Positions 16,215 through 25,074 of a stretch of DNA of 64,000 nucleotides are shown piece by piece (position 1 is the stretch's first letter; each line of letters opens with the position of its first letter). The notes beneath the pieces are model-generated. The model had not been told where the DNA came from. It made no database searches and saw nothing but the letters and a program-made list of their open reading frames with translations. The translations under genes and the position numbers were made by a program. This stretch comes from Clostridia bacterium (GTDB taxonomy: Bacteria > Bacillota > Clostridia > Oscillospirales > Acutalibacteraceae), in the NCBI GenBank assembly GCA_017465825.1, contig JAFTVI010000035.1:62001-126000 (forward strand), written 5' to 3'.

Positions 16215-17618
16215 ATGTCAAAAACTCTGCCTAAAAGAAAAATGTACCGCTACTGCCTTGCAGATATTGCAAAGGGACTTTTTAACGGTATGATCGGCAA
16301 CTATTTACTGTATTTCTTTCAGCCTACGGTAAAAAGCGGGCTCCCCACACTTTTGCCCGAAAACAAGCTGCTGGGCTTTATTACCATAATGGCACTCATT
16401 ACCGCAGTCGGAAAAATTGTTGATGCGGTTACAGACCCGATCGTTGCATCACTTTCGGATAAATGCACTAATAAAGCAGGCCGCCGTATGCCGTTTCTGC
16501 GTTATGCGGCAATACCTTATGCACTTTCGGTTCTGCTTATATTCTTTGCTCCCTTTGCCGAAGGCTCTGCGGCAAATGCAGTGTGGGTAGGCTTTTTCCT
16601 CGTTTCATATTACACGGCATACACCTTCTATTTTATTCCGCGAAATGCTCTTGTGCCCGAAATTATCCCCGATGCAAAGGTTCGCGTAGGCTATTACGGC
16701 GTAAGCACGGTTTTCTTTATGGGTTCAAGCTCATTTATGTATGCGGCAACACTGTTTGTTGATATGCTTAAAAATGCAGGACTTTCAGCACTCTGGGCGT
16801 GGAGAACCGTATTCACCGTTTTTGCGGCAATCGGTATGACCTGCCTTCTGCTGAGTGCGTATGCCTTCAACGAAAAGGATTATGTGTCGGAAAACACAAA
16901 ACCGAAGGAGTCTATGCTTAAATCCTTCGGACTTGTATTTAAAAACAGAGAGTTTGTAATTTTCAGCTTGGGTGATTTGTTCAGCGGCGTTTCTATGGCG
17001 TTCTTCCAGACCGCTATGCTTTATTACATAACAATGCTACTGAACGTGCCCGAATCACAGTCATTCCTTGTAATGCTGACTGCCATCGCAGTTGCAATAT
17101 GTCTGTTCCCGCTGATAATCAAAATCAGCCGTAAATTCAACAAGAAAATTCCCCTTGTTATTGCAAGCGTGGTGTTCACGGTTGTGTTCGGCATAATTTA
17201 TTTCGGTGATAAAATTGCGGCTCTGGCTCCGGGAAATGAGCTTTTTGTCGGACTTGGAGTTGGTGTTATCGTTGCGTTCCCCTTTGCGGCAATCAATATT
17301 CTTCCGCAGTCCGTTATTTCCGATATTATTCAGCGTGACAGCCTTGAAAACGGCGTTAACAGAGAGGGTATTTTCTCCGCCGTCAAGACCTTTATTGAAA
17401 AAATTGCATCTGCAATTGCTATGATGGGCGTTTCAAGCATCCTTGCTGTAGGTGCGGCATCAGGAGAGTCCGTCGGACTTCAGGGTGTTAAGCTGACAGG
17501 CGTATTTGCAGGTGTGTTCAGCTTGCTTTCGCTGATTTTCTTTATTTTCTATAACGACAAAAAGGTTATAGCGTCAATAGAGAAACACAGAAAAGAAAAG
17601 AGTGGCAACAATGAATAA
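16215..17618 (+). CDS. GPH-type sugar:cation symporter (MFS)
   Basis: A 467-residue permease with about twelve membrane helices. The segment VDAVTDPIVASLSDKCTNKAG followed by RRMPFLRY is the hallmark loop of glycoside-pentoside-hexuronide:cation symporters (MelB/XynB type). It should import an oligosaccharide or glycoside with Na+ or H+. The ribosome site is AGAAGG. The next gene overlaps its end by eight bases. Neighbouring GH36 and GH16 enzymes suggest galactosides or beta-glucans as sources, but the substrate is not readable. Confidence 0.88.
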   Translation: MSKTLPKRKMYRYCLADIAKGLFNGMIGNYLLYFFQPTVKSGLPTLLPENKLLGFITIMALITAVGKIVDAVTDPIVASLSDKCTNKAGRRMPFLRYAAIPYALSVLLIFFAPFAEGSAANAVWVGFFLVSYYTAYTFYFIPRNALVPEIIPDAKVRVGYYGVSTVFFMGSSSFMYAATLFVDMLKNAGLSALWAWRTVFTVFAAIGMTCLLLSAYAFNEKDYVSENTKPKESMLKSFGLVFKNREFVIFSLGDLFSGVSMAFFQTAMLYYITMLLNVPESQSFLVMLTAIAVAICLFPLIIKISRKFNKKIPLVIASVVFTVVFGIIYFGDKIAALAPGNELFVGLGVGVIVAFPFAAINILPQSVISDIIQRDSLENGVNREGIFSAVKTFIEKIASAIAMMGVSSILAVGAASGESVGLQGVKLTGVFAGVFSLLSLIFFIFYNDKKVIASIEKHRKEKSGNNE

Positions 17619-18981
17619 ATCCGTTATTTCAGAAACAGACAGAAAAAACGTTTCTCCCGAAAAGACAAAAGAATACACGGCAAAGCTCAAAAAAATGATT
17701 GACTGCAAAACGGTTTTTACACGGGATTTTGCCAATAAGGACAGCTTTGATAAATTTTACTCAGTGGTTGAGGAATGCTTTCCTCTTCTTTGTGCAAAAG
17801 CTGAAAGACTGACCTTTGGCAGCGGCTGTTTTGTGTATGTTGTAAAGGGCAAAAACGCAAAAAAGAATATAATGCTTATGTCACATCACGATGTTGTTGA
17901 CGGTGACGATAATTGGAATTCCGACCCGTTCTGTGCTGTCGAAAAGGACGGCTCACTCTGGGGCAGAGGCACGATTGATACCAAAACGCCTTTGTTTGCC
18001 GAGCTTCAGGCTTGCGAGGAGCTTCTTGCGGAAGGATATGATTTTGACGGAATAAATCTTTACATAGGCTCGTCGAACAATGAAGAGGTCTGCGGTGATG
18101 GAATGGTGCTTGCAACGGAATATTTTAAGAATAACGGCATACATTTTGATGCTGTTCTTGATGAGGGCGGCGCTATCACTACGGGAATGATTCCCGGTGT
18201 AAGCAGAAAAAGTGCTATGGTTGCAGTTCACGAAAAGAGCCGCCATATGTACAGATGCACCGCCACTCAGGCGGCAAAAGCACACGGCGGACTGAATCCG
18301 TCGGATGACAGCGCAATCGAGCGGATGAGCAATTTTATCAGCGAGGTTTGTAAAGCAAGGATTTTTAAAGGTCATTTTTATCCCGAAGTGCGGGCGACTT
18401 TTGAAACTCACGCACCACATATGTCCTTTCCGCTGAACTTTTTATTCGGTCATCTGACGGTATTTTCACCTCTGATTAAAAAAATTATGCTTTCAATGCC
18501 TCAGGCTAAGGCTATGCTTTCAACAAGCATCAGCTTTACGACGGTTTTTGCAGGCTCACAGGATGATCCGCAGATAAAAGCAAAGGAAGCTGTCAGCACG
18601 ATGTTCCTGCGCTGTATACGCGAGGAAGATCTGCTTAACGGACTTGAAAAAATCAAAAAAATTGCAGAAAAGTACGGTGTAAAAATCGAGCAGACAGAAA
18701 GAGATTACTGTAAGCCTTCATCCTTTACATCACGTCCTTTCAAGGTGCTTGAGCAGGTAATGAACGAGAATTTCCCCGATGTTATTGTTGCTCCGTTCTT
18801 GCTGACGGCAGGTACGGATGCAAGAAGATTTACCGACGTTGCCGACAGTATTCTGCGTTTTGCTCCCATTGACCTTGATAAGGATCAGTTTGCTTCGATT
18901 CACAGCGCAAACGAACACATAAAAGTTGATAATATCGGTCAGTGCGTTTGTTTTTATAAAGATTTTTTGAAAAAGATATAA
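17611..18981 (+). CDS. M20-family metallopeptidase
   Basis: A 456-residue di-zinc amidohydrolase or peptidase of the carboxypeptidase PM20D1-like branch. Metal ligands are visible: His in MSHHDVVDGDD (about residue 92), Asp in GRGTIDTK, Glu pair in SSNNEEVCGDG and His near the C-terminus in IHSANEHIK. The lid domain lies in the middle. The ATG at 17611 is used (GTG at 17602 is an alternative); it overlaps the symporter gene. There is no signal peptide, so it acts in the cytoplasm. The product may be amino acids from peptides or N-acyl compounds. Confidence 0.88.
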   Translation: MNKSVISETDRKNVSPEKTKEYTAKLKKMIDCKTVFTRDFANKDSFDKFYSVVEECFPLLCAKAERLTFGSGCFVYVVKGKNAKKNIMLMSHHDVVDGDDNWNSDPFCAVEKDGSLWGRGTIDTKTPLFAELQACEELLAEGYDFDGINLYIGSSNNEEVCGDGMVLATEYFKNNGIHFDAVLDEGGAITTGMIPGVSRKSAMVAVHEKSRHMYRCTATQAAKAHGGLNPSDDSAIERMSNFISEVCKARIFKGHFYPEVRATFETHAPHMSFPLNFLFGHLTVFSPLIKKIMLSMPQAKAMLSTSISFTTVFAGSQDDPQIKAKEAVSTMFLRCIREEDLLNGLEKIKKIAEKYGVKIEQTERDYCKPSSFTSRPFKVLEQVMNENFPDVIVAPFLLTAGTDARRFTDVADSILRFAPIDLDKDQFASIHSANEHIKVDNIGQCVCFYKDFLKKI

Positions 18982-18994
18982 GAGGTTTTTTTGT

Positions 18995-20152
18995 ATGTAT
19001 GAAATAAGAACTGCTGTTCAGCAGAGTTTGTTTAAGGCTATTATAAAAATTGAAAAGCCGATTTATGAATTGTCGGGCGGAAAGCTTGCAAAAAACAGGT
19101 TTTTGTCCTCTGTTAAAATTCCCCACGTGGGCACAAATGTCAGAATAGTCAAGGAAACTGAGAATTCCACATATATTGCAAAATTCAATCCCGACGGAAC
19201 ATACGATAACAGCGATTTCAGAATTCTTTGCACAACGGATCTGCATCTTGATGATGATTACGATCTCAACGACAGAACTTTACAGCATCTTGCAGACCGT
19301 ATTGCAGATTTAAAGCCTGACCTTGTTGTTTTTACGGGTGACACTATCCTTTCAAAATATCAGCAGATTGATGCAATTCAGTTCGCGGCAATGATGGAGC
19401 AGATCGGTGTTTATTGGGCATATGTTTTCGGCAATCACGAGGCGCGTGAAGAAAAAGGCCCCTTTAAATATCTGCTTTATAAGAGTCTTATTGATTCGCC
19501 ATACTGCCTTTGCAAATACGGCAATCTTGACCTTTTCGGCTTCGGCAATTTCACCGTTAATATTATGAACGGCGAAAACTCAATACTGAAAAGCCTTGTA
19601 ATGCTTGATTCGGGCAGATCTGTCATTGATGCTTACCGTGTCCGCGACGGCGTTCCTGCTGATATTGACGGTTACGACTACGTAAAGCCTTCGCAGATCA
19701 AATGGTATACCGATGAAATGGACTCTCTTAAAAAGCAGTACGGCGACGTGGGGTCTATGATTTATCTGCATATTCCTCTGCCCGAGTATGACGGATTTTT
19801 CGAACAGCAGCCAGACGGCACTTATGTTCCGAAAGCGGATACCGAATTGATTTACGGCACAATGCGTGAGACCGTCGGTTGTCCGGAATTCAACAGCGGT
19901 CTTTTTGAGGCTATGAAGCAGAACGGCGGTCAGGCAATCTTCTGCGGACACGACCATTGCAACGATTTCTGCGTTAAAAAAGACGGTATTTATATCGTAT
20001 ATAATCAGACGGGCGGCTATAACTGCTACAGACTGTACGAGCAGGAGAGAATGAGCCCTGATGAATCCACCTGGCATTTCGGCGTGAACTTTACGGATAT
20101 TGCCGCAGACGGCACACTCTCCTTCGGGCACAGACGGCATACAGAGTATTGA
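18995..20152 (+). CDS. Calcineurin-like metallophosphoesterase
   Basis: A 385-residue protein with the full metal-binding set: TDLHLDDD, VVFTGDTI, FGNHEAREE and, near the end, FCGHDHCND. An N-terminal extension of about 80 residues precedes the catalytic domain. There is no signal peptide, unlike the two related genes at the right end of the window. It is in the middle of the carbohydrate operon, 13 bases after the peptidase gene and 20 before the GH36 gene. The substrate (nucleotide, sugar phosphate or phosphodiester) is unknown. Confidence 0.88.
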   Translation: MYEIRTAVQQSLFKAIIKIEKPIYELSGGKLAKNRFLSSVKIPHVGTNVRIVKETENSTYIAKFNPDGTYDNSDFRILCTTDLHLDDDYDLNDRTLQHLADRIADLKPDLVVFTGDTILSKYQQIDAIQFAAMMEQIGVYWAYVFGNHEAREEKGPFKYLLYKSLIDSPYCLCKYGNLDLFGFGNFTVNIMNGENSILKSLVMLDSGRSVIDAYRVRDGVPADIDGYDYVKPSQIKWYTDEMDSLKKQYGDVGSMIYLHIPLPEYDGFFEQQPDGTYVPKADTELIYGTMRETVGCPEFNSGLFEAMKQNGGQAIFCGHDHCNDFCVKKDGIYIVYNQTGGYNCYRLYEQERMSPDESTWHFGVNFTDIAADGTLSFGHRRHTEY

Positions 20153-20172
20153 ACTTATGGCGGTGAAGCTTT

Positions 20173-22635
20173 ATGATAAAGATTAAAGACAAAAATAAGA
20201 ATATTATCGAATGTGTTGTTACAACCGTACTTATGGGGCTGCTTGTTTACGCGGCGTATTCACTCTGGTTCATATTTTACGGAACGGACAGCGGTGCTGA
20301 CGTGCATCTGTACACCGTTCTTTCGGGTGCTGCGTTAGGTTGGTTTATGCTTCTTTTTACTCAGGCTGTATTCAAAAAAGCGGGTTGGGTTGCAAAGCTC
20401 GTTTCGTTTTTGGTTGGCGTAGGTCTGTTTCAGGGTTTGATCTGGGGCATCAACGCGGCAATCAACCCTAACTGTGTTGACAACGATGATGTTGTTATAA
20501 AAACTTTTACCGTTACCTTTGCATTATCGGCTGTTCTGTTGCTTGTGACCTTTATTTTAAGAGCAAGGAACAAAAATAAGGTGCTGAATATTGTTCTGGC
20601 GGTTATATATTTTGCTGTTTCCTGCGGCGGATTCTATAATTTCAATGCAGAAAATATCAGAGCTCTTGAGTATAAAAAGAATATTCGGTTCGAAAGCATC
20701 AGCGCCGATGAAATGAGCCTTACGAGTGCGGAAAAACAGCGTTGTGCTCAATGGTACGAGGATAATTTCCGCTACGGTGAAGATGAATATCCTTTCACTT
20801 TTAAAGTTGACGGCGAAGAATTCAATCCCGCTGAATGGGACAACATCGAAACCAAAACCTTCAATTTCGGCTCTGTTTACACAGGCGGACAGACTGAATA
20901 TCTGCTTTTTTCCAATGATGAAAAAGGTCTTGACGTAACGGTTGAGATGACGGTATTTGAAGAAAGTGCAACCTGTCAGTGGACTGTATATATTGAAAAT
21001 ACGGGCGCGACCAATTCGGGTGTTATCAGCGATTTTTATGCTCTTGATTCATCCTTTGCAACAGGTGATGCTCAGCTTTATTATTCAATGGGCAGTGATA
21101 CTGCCGCAAGTGATTTTTCACTGATTAAAAAGAATCTGTCCTTTGTTGAAAAGAAGTTTTCTGCCAACGAGGGCAAGCCCACCGAGGCATATCTGCCCTA
21201 TTTTAACATCAGCGGTGAAGATTACGGTATGATTCTCGGCATCGGCTGGACGGGTCAATGGGCGGCAACCTTGTCGGAAAGCAAGGGCGAAACAGATATT
21301 ACGGTAAAGCAGGAGCAGTTCGAGGCATATCTTCTGCCCGGTGAAGTGGTTCGTTCACCGCTTGTTTCGGTGAGCTTTTATGAAAACGATAATCCGCTCA
21401 AGGGCTTCAATCTTTTCAGAAGCTGGATTATGGACTGCGTATATCCCGAAGAGGTGACACAGGATTATTACTCCGTAATGGAAGTTGCAGGACCCACGTC
21501 CACAATAACGTCTGATGAAATTATTGAAATTCTGAACGGCATTGACGAGTCTGTTTATAACGAAACTGATGCATTCTGGATGGATGCAGGCTGGTACAAC
21601 TACAATGAGGGTTGGTATGACGGCGTAGGTAACTGGACGGCTGATACGTCAAGATACGATAACGGCATATCTGAGCTGTCGGGTTATGCCGCCGAAAAAG
21701 GTCTCGGTCACGTTCTGTGGTATGAACCCGAAAGAGTTTCTTACGATACGTATTTCCACAGTGTAGGTTCTCAGCACGAGGAATGGCTCATATACGGCGA
21801 CGGAAATATTATGTGGAACCTTGCAAATGAGGACGCATTTGATTTCTATTGCGAATATCTTCTCAATTCTCTTAAGGAGAACGGCGTTACAGTTTACCGT
21901 CAGGACTTCAACTTCGCACCCCTTGAATACTGGCAGAAGGCTGATGCGGAATATTACGACGGCAGAACTGGTATCTGCGAAAACCATTATGTAAATAATC
22001 TTTACGCATTTCTTGATTACCTCTGCGCTAATATTGACGGACTTATAATCGACAACTGTGCTTCGGGCGGCAAGCGTCTTGACCTTGAAATGGCTTACCG
22101 CAGTATTCCTTTCTGGAGAAGTGATTACAACTGCGCTGTTCATTCAGATCTTTTCGAGGCGACTCAGTCACAGACTTACGGCATTTCATTCTGGTTGCCC
22201 ATATCGGGAACCAATGTTAATTTTGAAAGCGAATATTCGGTAAGATCAAGCATAATGCCGCTTGTGCTTTTCGGATTCGGTGCTTATGACAGTCCTTATT
22301 ATGACCTTTACGAAGAACAGAGAAGCCTGATGACGGGTAACTATTATCCCATTGATTTCGGCAGTTTTGATAAGGATAAAATGCTGGCTATGGAATATGT
22401 ATCCGAAGAGGGCACAGAGGGTACAGTGCTGATTTACAAGCGTGCAAATGTGAATGACGATTCATACACTCTTAAGCTCAACGGACTTGTTCCCGATAAG
22501 AATTACAAGGCTTATGACATTGACAACCCCGAAAAGGTTTATTCTTTTACCGGTCAGGAGCTTATGGAAAACGGTATTACCATTGACCTGCCCGAGGGTG
22601 AGAACGCTATAATCTTTATGTTCAGTGCTGTATAA
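20173..22635 (+). CDS. Membrane-anchored GH36-type alpha-galactosidase
   Basis: An 820-residue fusion. The first 165 residues contain four to five hydrophobic segments; the rest is a GH36 glycosidase. The strand AFWMDAGWYN, the nucleophile Asp578 in YRQDFN, the CASGGKR motif and the acid/base Asp651 in FWRSDYN are all present. GH36 enzymes release alpha-galactose (raffinose family, melibiose) or related alpha-linked sugars. If the helices are odd in number the catalytic part would face outside. This membrane fusion is unusual, since most GH36 proteins are soluble. Ribosome site GGCGGTGAAG. Confidence 0.88.
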   Translation: MIKIKDKNKNIIECVVTTVLMGLLVYAAYSLWFIFYGTDSGADVHLYTVLSGAALGWFMLLFTQAVFKKAGWVAKLVSFLVGVGLFQGLIWGINAAINPNCVDNDDVVIKTFTVTFALSAVLLLVTFILRARNKNKVLNIVLAVIYFAVSCGGFYNFNAENIRALEYKKNIRFESISADEMSLTSAEKQRCAQWYEDNFRYGEDEYPFTFKVDGEEFNPAEWDNIETKTFNFGSVYTGGQTEYLLFSNDEKGLDVTVEMTVFEESATCQWTVYIENTGATNSGVISDFYALDSSFATGDAQLYYSMGSDTAASDFSLIKKNLSFVEKKFSANEGKPTEAYLPYFNISGEDYGMILGIGWTGQWAATLSESKGETDITVKQEQFEAYLLPGEVVRSPLVSVSFYENDNPLKGFNLFRSWIMDCVYPEEVTQDYYSVMEVAGPTSTITSDEIIEILNGIDESVYNETDAFWMDAGWYNYNEGWYDGVGNWTADTSRYDNGISELSGYAAEKGLGHVLWYEPERVSYDTYFHSVGSQHEEWLIYGDGNIMWNLANEDAFDFYCEYLLNSLKENGVTVYRQDFNFAPLEYWQKADAEYYDGRTGICENHYVNNLYAFLDYLCANIDGLIIDNCASGGKRLDLEMAYRSIPFWRSDYNCAVHSDLFEATQSQTYGISFWLPISGTNVNFESEYSVRSSIMPLVLFGFGAYDSPYYDLYEEQRSLMTGNYYPIDFGSFDKDKMLAMEYVSEEGTEGTVLIYKRANVNDDSYTLKLNGLVPDKNYKAYDIDNPEKVYSFTGQELMENGITIDLPEGENAIIFMFSAV

Positions 22636-22702
22636 TATTAACCTGTTTGGTTTTTATTGACATCGTTATATAATAAAATCAACAAAATCAGGAGGTTTGT
22701 AT

Positions 22703-23605
22703 ATGTTTGCGAAAATAATAAGAGCAATTGTATCCGTTTTAATGGTGATATCTCCAACATTGCCCCATTTGTTCGGCTTGCCCGCTATCCCGAGCGGTCA
22801 GGATCTGGCACTTGACGAGCGTTTTGAGCTTGTCTGGCAGGACGAATTTGATGGTGATAAGCTTGACAGCACGAAGTGGTCCACTGAATGGTGGGTAACA
22901 ATGCGCAAGGGCGGCTACTGGCACGATGATATGATAAGCGTGCGTGACGGCAATCTTGTTATCACAACGGCTTATTTTGATGAACCCCTTGAAAACTATT
23001 ATGAGGAGAAGTGGGGCTCAGTCATTGATTTCGATGAATACAAACCGGGTTGGTACACGGGCTGTATAACCACAAACGGTAAGTTTGAACAGACCTACGG
23101 CTATTTCGAATGTCGTTGTATTCTGCCCAAGTCAACGGGAATGTGGTCCGCATTCTGGATGATGAACGATGGCGTTTTCAATGTTGATAACTCAGGTCAG
23201 GACGGCACAGAGGTTGACATTTTTGAATCTATGTACTATAAGGACGTTGTATGGGGTTACGGCGATGCCGTTATAAGCGGCATTCATTACGACGGCTACG
23301 GTGAGGAGAGTAAAGGCGACAGTATTGATAAGTGGTTCGCAAACAATCCTTATGAGGAATTCAACACCTATGGGCTTGAGTGGAATGAGGATGAATACAT
23401 TTTCTACATAAACGGCGTTGAAACAGGCAGAATTTCAACAGGCGGCGTTTCGCAGAATCCCGAATATCTGCTTCTTTCCTGTGAAGTCGCAGGCGAAAAC
23501 GGTGTAGCCTATGCCGACAGACACGGCGTTGGTGAAATGAGTATGAAACCCGGCGATACCGCAGAGTTCATTGTGGATTACGTAAGAGTTTATCAGTATA
23601 AATAA
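22703..23605 (+). CDS. Secreted GH16 beta-glucanase
   Basis: A 300-residue protein, starting at ATG seven bases after GGAGG. An N-terminal signal peptide (about 1-30) has no lipobox. The GH16 catalytic motif EVDIFES is at residues 170-176, with Glu170 as nucleophile and Glu175 as acid/base. Segments LVWQDEFDGD and GYFECRCILPKS are typical of the laminarinase/lichenase-like branch. It probably cuts beta-1,3 or mixed-linkage glucans outside the cell. It follows the GH36 gene by 67 bases with a possible promoter (TTTGGT, 17 bases, TATAAT) between them. Confidence 0.9.
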   Translation: MFAKIIRAIVSVLMVISPTLPHLFGLPAIPSGQDLALDERFELVWQDEFDGDKLDSTKWSTEWWVTMRKGGYWHDDMISVRDGNLVITTAYFDEPLENYYEEKWGSVIDFDEYKPGWYTGCITTNGKFEQTYGYFECRCILPKSTGMWSAFWMMNDGVFNVDNSGQDGTEVDIFESMYYKDVVWGYGDAVISGIHYDGYGEESKGDSIDKWFANNPYEEFNTYGLEWNEDEYIFYINGVETGRISTGGVSQNPEYLLLSCEVAGENGVAYADRHGVGEMSMKPGDTAEFIVDYVRVYQYK

Positions 23606-23614
23606 TTTACCTAA

Positions 23615-23718
23615 TTAACAATGTACAATGTATAATGTACATTGGAGGAAAGGGCTCCGCCCTTTAACCCGATTTATTATTATCCGTTAATTGTATATTG
23701 TAAATTGTACATTAAATT
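23615..23718. repeat. Palindromic interspersed repeat (MITE-like)
   Basis: About 100 bases with related arms (ACAATGTACAATGTATAATG and TTGTATATTGTAAATTGTAC) in imperfect inverted orientation around a hairpin AAAGGGC/GCCCTTT. A related copy of the arm lies at 31711-31740. No coding capacity. Confidence 0.55.
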
Positions 23719-23732
23719 ATTTTATTTAATCT

Positions 23733-23766
23733 TAAAAAACATACCCTATGACTGAATCATAGGGTA
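23733..23766 (-). terminator. Terminator of the dockerin/cysteine-peptidase operon
   Basis: On the minus strand TACCCTATGA pairs perfectly with TCATAGGGTA, followed by GTTTTTTAAG. Confidence 0.9.
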
Positions 23767-23771
23767 ATTGT

Positions 23772-25055
23772 TTATGCAATTTCTTCTTCCTCGGTTTCGT
23801 CGAGCTTTAATGCTCTTGTAAGTTTGCCGTCTGCCGTAACATCAAGGCTTATAAAATTCTTACCTGTGATGTTTGCCATAGCTGCAGTTGCCTGTGTGCC
23901 TGCAAAAACGCTGCTATTGTCAATGCAGTACACGTCAGGTGCCGATACCGAAACGATATGATGGTCGCTGTCGCTGATTTCAACTACCGCTTTGTATGTG
24001 CCGGCAATATCGGTGTGAAGTGAGAATGTGTTTGAAGAGTTAAGTGTGCCGGAGTAAATTTTTACGTTATTTCTGTAAATGTAGAAAGCGTAGAAATATT
24101 TTGCTCCGGGATTTTTTGCCGTTGCAGTCCAGGTAACCGTGTCACCGCAGAAGGCGACGCTTTTATCGGCTGTAACCGCTGTGGAGGCAAGCTCTTTGAT
24201 TATATCAGCGTCGGAATAAAGCTGAACTGTGTAGTCAAGGCATATCCAGCCTGTTTCGCCGTCAAATGTGATTTTGCCCCAGTTTTCCTTGATTTCTGTA
24301 ACTGCCACCGACGTGCTTTCGGATATATAGCCGAGAGTGTCGCTGTCGGAATCGGCTTTTTCCCTCACTCTTATCATTGAGGATGTTACGGTGTACTGAC
24401 CTGTGGTGTAATCAACAGACTGCTTCTCCCAGGTATCGGGGTCTTCGCTTGAGCCGTCAAGATGCTCCGAGCCGTTGCTTGTGAAATACACACAGCCGTA
24501 TGCGTTACCGTTCATTCGCTTGTACTGCGCAACAAATTCATTGAGTGGCAATACCGTGCCTGCGCCCTCACGGTAGTACTCGTGGTTGTAGGATGTGCCG
24601 AAAGAATCGGCAAAGTATACATAGCCGTTGACGATTGCACGGATGAAAAGCACGTGACAGTCACCGCTTGTTCCGCCCGTACCAAGGCTGTAAACAATGT
24701 TGTAAAGCTCGTTGCCGTACTTTTTGACCAGATCGTAAAGACAGTTTGCGCCGCTTACGGTAATAACGCTGTAGCCGCCGCTTGTTTCCTTTACGTTTCT
24801 GAAGTGGTTGTACCAGGTGTTGCCAGTGCCTGAATAGTCAAGGCCGTACCTGTAAATTCCTCTCGCATACAGCTGATATGCAGTTGCGAGATTGCACTGA
24901 CCGTTGAAGGATTTTCTTCCTGCCGCGGAAAGTGCCGTTTTGTAATCCTGTGTGATGCTGTTCCGGATATTGGTGTCATACGCTGCCGCACTCAATGAGC
25001 TGAGTGACAGAAGTGTGATAACAGCCAACAGGACTGCAATAATTTTTGTTTTCAT
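23772..25055 (-). CDS. Secreted papain-like cysteine peptidase with SH3b and Ig-like domains
   Basis: A 427-residue exported protein; the longer frame starting at 25133 overlaps the upstream gene and is rejected. Residues 1-25 are a signal peptide. The N-terminal domain has a plausible triad: Cys54 in GQCNLATAY, His134 in DCHVLFIRAI and Asp150 in YFADSF. An SH3b-like domain (about 218-290) with IRVREKADSDS and GWICLDY follows, then an Ig-like module (about 300-395) of the type repeated in the upstream protein. This suits a wall-associated peptidoglycan peptidase or protease. The triad is inferred from pattern only. It is 19 bases downstream of the dockerin gene. Confidence 0.7.
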   Translation of the reverse strand: MKTKIIAVLLAVITLLSLSSLSAAAYDTNIRNSITQDYKTALSAAGRKSFNGQCNLATAYQLYARGIYRYGLDYSGTGNTWYNHFRNVKETSGGYSVITVSGANCLYDLVKKYGNELYNIVYSLGTGGTSGDCHVLFIRAIVNGYVYFADSFGTSYNHEYYREGAGTVLPLNEFVAQYKRMNGNAYGCVYFTSNGSEHLDGSSEDPDTWEKQSVDYTTGQYTVTSSMIRVREKADSDSDTLGYISESTSVAVTEIKENWGKITFDGETGWICLDYTVQLYSDADIIKELASTAVTADKSVAFCGDTVTWTATAKNPGAKYFYAFYIYRNNVKIYSGTLNSSNTFSLHTDIAGTYKAVVEISDSDHHIVSVSAPDVYCIDNSSVFAGTQATAAMANITGKNFISLDVTADGKLTRALKLDETEEEEIA

Positions 25056-25074
25056 TTTTGAATTAAAAACTCCT

